A stretch of DNA of 9,696 nt. It comes from Clostridia bacterium. GTDB lineage: Bacteria > Bacillota_A > Clostridia > Christensenellales > Aristaeellaceae. The position numbers and the translations under genes are program-made. The notes below the pieces were generated by a model. That model did not search any database. It worked only from the letters and a program-made list of their open reading frames with translations, and was not told the DNA's origin. This document shows, in pieces, positions 6,728 through 9,696 of this stretch. Numbering within the stretch: position 1 is the stretch's first letter; each line of letters starts with the position of its first letter. The stretch spans positions 1-9,696 of the forward strand of contig JAGBBE010000192.1 of assembly GCA_017938645.1 (NCBI GenBank), written 5' to 3'.

Positions 6728-7837
6728 ATGGCTGATCGTATCATGATTCCTTTTACCAATGAGCACTTCGCCGCGTGGTGTATGACCATGCTGGGCCAGC
6801 CCTATTGGTACGGCACAGTAGTGTACAAGTGCACCGAATCCCTGCGCACCCGCAAGGCAAAGCAGTATCCCAGCCATTATGGCTCCAGCCGAACCTCCCG
6901 CTACAAGGATGACATCGCCAAGAAGAAGGTGTGCGCCGACTGCGTGGGTGGATGCAAGGGATACGCGTGGACGAACGGCGGTCAGGGCGTTGTGGAATCC
7001 ATCGGCACGGACAAGACCTTCACCAACAAGTATGGCGCGAACGGCTGCCCTGACAAGTCCGCCAACGGCATGTTCTCCTACGCGAAGTCCAAGGGCATGG
7101 CGTGGGGTACCATTGACACCATTCCCGATATCGTCGGTCTGGCCCTGCACCGCGACGGCCATGTAGGCTATACCGTGGGCGGCGGCTACGCTGTCGAATG
7201 GCGCGGCTTCAACTATGGCTGCGTCAAGACCAAGATCGCCGGTCGCGGCTGGAAGTATTGGTACAAGCTGCCCTTCATCGACTACAACGATTGGGCGAAT
7301 GTCATCGTTCCTACCGAAGTCCCGCTGGGCAGCCGTCAGCTGGAGAAGGGCATGGTCGGCACCGATGTAAAGGCCATGCAGGAGCTGCTGATGCAGCTGG
7401 GCTATGAGCTGCCCAAGTATGGTGCGGACTCTGACTTCGGCAATGAAACCGAGAAGGCCGTCATTGCGTTCCAGAAGGCCGAGGGCATCAAAGCGGACGG
7501 CAAGTACGGTGCGGAGACCCATGAAGCGCTGATGGATGCTGTCGCCGATGATGACGAGGGCAAGAAGGAGGAAGAGCCGGAGGAGACTCCCTCTGTTCCC
7601 GTGGAGCCCGAAGCACCCGCCGAGCCCAAGCCTGTCGGCACCACCGTTGTGATCGTCGCAGAGGGCGGCGGCAAGGTGAACGTCCGCGTCGGCAACGATA
7701 CCAGCTACAAGCGCATTACCACCGTTCCCGCTGGCACTACCTTTGAGTATGTGGCCACCGCCGCGAATGGCTGGAACGCTGTGGTTGTTGCCGGTCAGGT
7801 CGGCTGGGTTTCCGGCAAGTATTCCAAGGTGGTTTGA
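6728..7837 (+). CDS. Endolysin: NlpC/P60-like cysteine peptidase with PG-binding and SH3 domains
   Basis: This 369-residue enzyme is predicted to cut host peptidoglycan at lysis. Residues 1 to about 195 form a cysteine-peptidase-type domain. The D-C-x-G motif at 71-74 puts the likely nucleophile at Cys72, and the GHVGY motif puts the likely catalytic His at 145; Glu157 may be the third polar residue. The domain is cysteine-rich (35, 69, 72, 76, 107, 165). Residues about 204-271 are a PG_binding_1 domain (EKGMVGTDVKAMQ through DGKYGAETHEALM). Residues 274-302 are an acidic, proline-rich linker, and about 315-369 are an SH3-like wall-binding domain (VNVRVG through GWVSGKY). There is no signal peptide, as expected for a holin-dependent lysin. 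An amidase or CHAP-like chemistry cannot be excluded, because the active-site assignment rests on motif reading only. Confidence 0.88.
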   Translation: MADRIMIPFTNEHFAAWCMTMLGQPYWYGTVVYKCTESLRTRKAKQYPSHYGSSRTSRYKDDIAKKKVCADCVGGCKGYAWTNGGQGVVESIGTDKTFTNKYGANGCPDKSANGMFSYAKSKGMAWGTIDTIPDIVGLALHRDGHVGYTVGGGYAVEWRGFNYGCVKTKIAGRGWKYWYKLPFIDYNDWANVIVPTEVPLGSRQLEKGMVGTDVKAMQELLMQLGYELPKYGADSDFGNETEKAVIAFQKAEGIKADGKYGAETHEALMDAVADDDEGKKEEEPEETPSVPVEPEAPAEPKPVGTTVVIVAEGGGKVNVRVGNDTSYKRITTVPAGTTFEYVATAANGWNAVVVAGQVGWVSGKYSKVV

Positions 7838-7839
7838 GC

Positions 7840-7995
7840 ATGACGCAGCAGCTCTTTGAACGCGAACTTCAGTATCAGACGATGATGTCCGTCTGCAGAT
7901 CCATGCAGAAAAAGGGCGTTATGTCTGATAAGGATGTTGCAGAAGCAGAACGCCTGTTGAACGAAAAGTACCAGCCTATTTTCCGCGCGGAGTGA
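7840..7995 (+). CDS. SHOCT-like small protein, copy 1
   Basis: This gene encodes a 51-residue protein beginning MTQQLFERELQYQTMM and ending EKYQPIFRAE. It starts 2 bases after the endolysin stop, with AAGGTGG (7826-7832) 7 bases before the ATG. The second half (KGVMSDKDVAEAERLLNEKY) has the G-x-x-[ST]-x-x-[DE]-hydrophobic pattern of SHOCT domains, short helical modules often seen as tiny proteins next to serine recombinases in Clostridia. Function is unknown; oligomerisation or DNA-linked regulation of the neighbouring recombinases is speculation. It has a tandem paralogue 252 bp downstream of exactly the same length, including a 24-bp identical segment, so it is very likely a real gene despite its size. 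Confidence 0.82.
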   Translation: MTQQLFERELQYQTMMSVCRSMQKKGVMSDKDVAEAERLLNEKYQPIFRAE

Positions 7996-8010
7996 TGTGC
8001 TGTACTCACG

Positions 8011-8057
8011 TATCAAATAGTTATCTTGCAATCCGCCGCCTTCAGAGCGAGTATACG
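8011..8057 (+). repeat. 47-bp imperfect direct repeat, motif copy A
   Basis: Copy A lies between the two SHOCT-like genes, 34 bases before the second start codon. It aligns without gaps to copy B (8309-8355) at 33 of 47 positions. Conservation is concentrated at the ends: TATCAAA, then GTTATCTTGCA after two variable bases on the left, and CAGAG, GA and TATACG on the right, with a variable centre. Similarity continues weakly upstream (a shared TGTA). Possible roles are promoter/operator (TATCTT at 8022-8027 as a -10) or recombinase binding site; neither is shown. Confidence 0.75.
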
Positions 8058-8077
8058 GTAATCCCCGAATACCGCTT

Positions 8078-8085
8078 TGAGGTGA
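8078..8085 (+). promoter_or_regulatory. Ribosome binding site for SHOCT-like copy 2
   Basis: TGAGGTGA lies 6 bases before ATG 8092 and matches the GAGGTGA found before the recombinase start, part of the similarity between the two upstream regions. Confidence 0.75.
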
Positions 8086-8091
8086 GCAGAC

Positions 8092-8247
8092 ATGACGCAA
8101 CAGCTTTTTGATCGTGAACTTCAGTATCAGACGATGATGGTCGTGTGCAGGATTCTGTACAGCTACGGAACCTTTTCCGATAAGGACATCGTAATAGCCG
8201 AATTCCTGCTGAACGAAAAATACCGACCAGTATTCCGCGCACAGTAA
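8092..8247 (+). CDS. SHOCT-like small protein, copy 2
   Basis: This second 51-residue paralogue begins MTQQLFDRELQYQTMM and ends EKYRPVFRAQ. It matches copy 1 at both ends (MTQQLF-[ED]-RELQYQTMM; LLNEKY-[QR]-P-[IV]-FRA) and in the SDKD of the SHOCT-like motif. The middle differs: VCRILYSYGTF here, SVCRSMQKKGVM in copy 1. Third-position changes along with conserved residues suggest both copies have been kept under selection at the protein level. It is separated from copy 1 by 96 bases that hold motif copy A and is followed at once by a strong terminator. Function unknown; the association with recombinase genes is the main clue. Confidence 0.82.
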   Translation: MTQQLFDRELQYQTMMVVCRILYSYGTFSDKDIVIAEFLLNEKYRPVFRAQ

Positions 8248-8252
8248 TATTT

Positions 8253-8298
8253 ATCCCGGAGATTGCACCATTGTGGTGTGGTTCTCCGGGATTTTTTT
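8253..8298 (+). terminator. Strong intrinsic terminator after the lysis/SHOCT genes
   Basis: ATCCCGGAGA (8253-8262) pairs perfectly with TCTCCGGGAT (8283-8292). Inside it, CACCA and TGGTG form a second hairpin around TTG. The stem ends in a run of seven T (8292-8298). It begins 6 bases after the stop codon of SHOCT-like copy 2 and separates the lysis cassette from the recombinase operon. Confidence 0.92.
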
Positions 8299-8325
8299 GT
8301 ATCACCGTTATCAAACTGTTATCTT
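8297..8325 (+). promoter_or_regulatory. Possible promoter for the recombinase operon
   Basis: TTGTAT (8297-8302), a 17-base gap and TATCTT (8320-8325) preceded by TG one base upstream (8317-8318) resemble a sigma-A promoter with an extended -10. The -35 matches poorly (3 of 6) and overlaps the T run of the terminator. A promoter is expected here because a strong terminator precedes the recombinase, but the exact site is uncertain. Confidence 0.3.
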
Positions 8326-8355
8326 GCACTTTCCTCTGAACAGAGGGAATATACG
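8309..8355 (+). repeat. 47-bp imperfect direct repeat, motif copy B, with a central palindrome
   Basis: Copy B is the counterpart of 8011-8057 and ends 17 bases before the recombinase start. Its variable centre contains the perfect dyad CCTCTG-AA-CAGAGG (8333-8346), extendable to nine bases per arm with one mismatch; copy A keeps only the right half (CAGAG). A dyad here fits an operator for autoregulation or a serine recombinase half-site pair around an AA dinucleotide. Both are hypotheses. Confidence 0.72.
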
Positions 8356-8358
8356 ACC

Positions 8359-8366
8359 GGGAGGTG
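8359..8366 (+). promoter_or_regulatory. Ribosome binding site that sets the recombinase start
   Basis: GGGAGGTG lies 6 bases before GTG 8373. An in-frame GTG at 8364 falls inside this site itself, so it cannot be the start; 8373 is chosen. Confidence 0.87.
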
Positions 8367-8372
8367 AAAAAC

Positions 8373-9677
8373 GTGGCGAAGACGATACGAAAAGTCACAC
8401 ATAAAAAAGCGGTAATTCCGCAGCGAAAGCGCGTATGCGCCTATGCGCGTGTTTCCAGCGGTAAGGACGCGATGCTGCATTCGCTGTCAGCACAGGTGAG
8501 CTTTTACAGCAGCATGATCCAGCGGAATCCGGATTGGATGTACGTTGGCGTGTACGCAGATGAAGCGGTGACCGGCACCAAAGGTACTCGCGCTGAGTTT
8601 CAGCGGATGATCACAGACTGCCGCGAAGGTAAGATCGACATGATCATCACGAAGAGCATCACCCGGTTTGCAAGAAATACGGTGACTCTGCTGGAAACGG
8701 CGCGGGAGCTGAAAGAGCTGGGCGTGGACATCTTCTTTGAAAAAGAGAATATTCATTCCATAAGCGGGGATGGTGAGCTGATGCTGACCCTCCTCGCTTC
8801 TTTTGCGCAGGAAGAGAGCCTGAGTGTTTCTGAGAATTGCAAGTGGCGCATTCGTAAGGAATTTGAAACAGGCAACTCCGCCACATGGCGCTTCATGTAC
8901 GGATTTCGCATCAATAAAGGCTGTATTGAGATTCATCCTGATGAGGCGGCTGTGGTGCGATGGATATTCCAATCCTATGTTGCAGGAATCGGTACCGCTG
9001 AAATTGCTCGTGAGCTGCGGGAATCCAATGTGCCGAGTTATTACGGTGGCGTTTGGAGCCCGATGCGAATCGTGGAAATGTTGAAAAACGAGCGTTATGC
9101 GGGCAATGCCCTGAATCAGAAGGAATTCACTTCTGATCATCTGACTAAGGCCAGAGTGCGCAACCGTGGAGAGCTACCCATGTATTTTGCAGAAAACAGC
9201 CATCCTGCGTTAATACCCGTTGAGATGTTTGAAGAAGCGCAGCGGATAATGGAGCTGAACCGGCTGGCTAATAAGAATACGCACGATACGCCGAGCAGTC
9301 ATGTTTTCACAGGGAAAATCATCTGCGACAAATGCGGGAAAAAGTACAAGCGGGTCACCAAAAAGGGAAAGCATTCATGGAACTGCAGCACCTTTCAGAC
9401 ATACGGGAAAGCCAGCTGCCATACGAAGCAAATCCCTGAAGATATCTTGATGGAAACTGCTGCAGCGGCGATGGGCTTGGAGAGATTCGATGAGGACGCT
9501 TTTCTGGAAAGTGTTCAGGAGGTTCATGTTCCTGCATTCAACCATCTGGTGTTTTGCTTCAAAGATGGAACGAAAGATGAGCGCGTCTGGCAGGACAGGA
9601 GTCGCCGAGAAAGCTGGACACTGGAAATGAAGCAACAGGCAGCAGCGCATGCCAAGAGGAGGTACGCAAGTGAGTGA
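8373..9677 (+). CDS. Large serine recombinase (resolvase/invertase family, integrase-type)
   Basis: This 434-residue site-specific recombinase is likely to integrate and excise the prophage by cutting both strands through a phosphoserine link. Residues about 20-160 are the resolvase catalytic domain: YARVSS puts the nucleophile at Ser28 next to Arg26, and TRFARN supplies Arg98 and Arg101. Residues 134-168 match the long connecting helix. Residues about 172-290 match the Recombinase domain (GFRIN, then DEAAVVRWIFQSY and NERYAGN). A zinc ribbon follows, with Cys318-x2-Cys321, Cys338 and Cys349. The C-terminal segment ending in SWTLEMKQQAAAHAKRR is typical of Clostridia recombinases. Length is at the short end for large serine recombinases, but all domains are present. 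It overlaps the next gene by 8 bases and follows a terminator and motif copy B. It could equally serve a mobilisable element rather than a phage. Confidence 0.93.
   Translation: MAKTIRKVTHKKAVIPQRKRVCAYARVSSGKDAMLHSLSAQVSFYSSMIQRNPDWMYVGVYADEAVTGTKGTRAEFQRMITDCREGKIDMIITKSITRFARNTVTLLETARELKELGVDIFFEKENIHSISGDGELMLTLLASFAQEESLSVSENCKWRIRKEFETGNSATWRFMYGFRINKGCIEIHPDEAAVVRWIFQSYVAGIGTAEIARELRESNVPSYYGGVWSPMRIVEMLKNERYAGNALNQKEFTSDHLTKARVRNRGELPMYFAENSHPALIPVEMFEEAQRIMELNRLANKNTHDTPSSHVFTGKIICDKCGKKYKRVTKKGKHSWNCSTFQTYGKASCHTKQIPEDILMETAAAAMGLERFDEDAFLESVQEVHVPAFNHLVFCFKDGTKDERVWQDRSRRESWTLEMKQQAAAHAKRRYASE
9654..9663 (+). promoter_or_regulatory. Ribosome binding site for the downstream overlapping gene
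   Basis: AAGAGGAGGT, inside the end of the recombinase gene, lies 6 bases before GTG 9670 and 15 before ATG 9679, favouring the GTG start and translational coupling. Confidence 0.78.
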
Positions 9678-9696
9678 AATGAGAGCTACGAAGGTC
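9670..9696 (+). CDS. Start of a second gene, probably another serine recombinase (partial)
   Basis: Only nine codons are in the window, reading (M)SEMRATKV from GTG 9670, which overlaps the last 8 bases of the upstream recombinase. A strong ribosome binding site precedes it. From memory of the family, short openings of this type (MRATKV and similar) precede the catalytic domain of tandem serine recombinases in Clostridia, so this is probably the second of a recombinase pair or trio. The identification rests on nine residues and on position, so it is tentative; that a coupled gene starts here is much more secure. Confidence 0.6.

Noticed and set aside
6707..7522. 271-residue minus-strand open frame opposite the endolysin
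   Set aside because: It is a shadow of the endolysin, whose motifs and ribosome binding site are clear.
8364..8372. GTG at 8364 as recombinase start
   Set aside because: This codon lies within the Shine-Dalgarno sequence itself; GTG 8373 has correct spacing.
7996..8372. tRNA or other structured RNA gene between the SHOCT genes and the recombinase
   Set aside because: No cloverleaf or known RNA motif is visible; the only strong structure is the terminator hairpin at 8253-8298.

Overview
The window looks like the right-hand part of a prophage (or a phage-derived integrated element) from a low-to-mid GC Firmicute, most likely a gut Clostridia/Oscillospiraceae-type host. The grounds are strong AGGAGG-type ribosome binding sites, TTG and GTG starts, a Prophage_tail-type tip protein, a holin of the phage_holin_4 family, a NlpC/P60-like endolysin with PG-binding and SH3 modules, and large serine recombinases with a zinc ribbon. 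All recognisable genes are on the + strand and are packed tightly; no gene-free stretch exceeds about 130 bases. Host and family assignments come from recognising protein patterns, not from a database search.

Region 1 (3-6196) is the end of the structural module. It holds a 1159-residue tail-tip/endopeptidase-like protein with an SH3b insertion and a long decapeptide-repeat stalk, a 675-residue tail fibre with Ig-like/DUF859-like domains and two GGTGAT collar motifs, and a 219-residue accessory fibre protein. The accessory protein shares its N-terminal domain with the fibre and ends in three 13-residue aromatic repeats. A good intrinsic terminator (6216-6243) closes this module.

Region 2 (6270-8247) is the lysis cassette: holin, endolysin, then two 51-residue SHOCT-like proteins that are tandem paralogues. 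A strong hairpin terminator (8253-8298) follows the second copy. Holin permeabilises the membrane, the endolysin digests peptidoglycan and so releases particles carrying the region 1 fibres.

Region 3 (8373-9696) is the integration module: a complete large serine recombinase of 434 residues, overlapping the start of a second gene that runs out of the window and whose first residues resemble another recombinase. A 47-bp imperfect direct repeat (8011-8057 and 8309-8355) lies ahead of the second SHOCT gene and ahead of the recombinase. It is the least explained element in the window and could be a promoter/operator pair or part of a recombination site.

I see no clearly new biological system. The points most worth a second look are the duplicated SHOCT-gene/47-bp-motif unit beside the recombinases, the in-phase 23-unit stalk with evidence of recent internal duplication, and the paralogous fibre N-domains.
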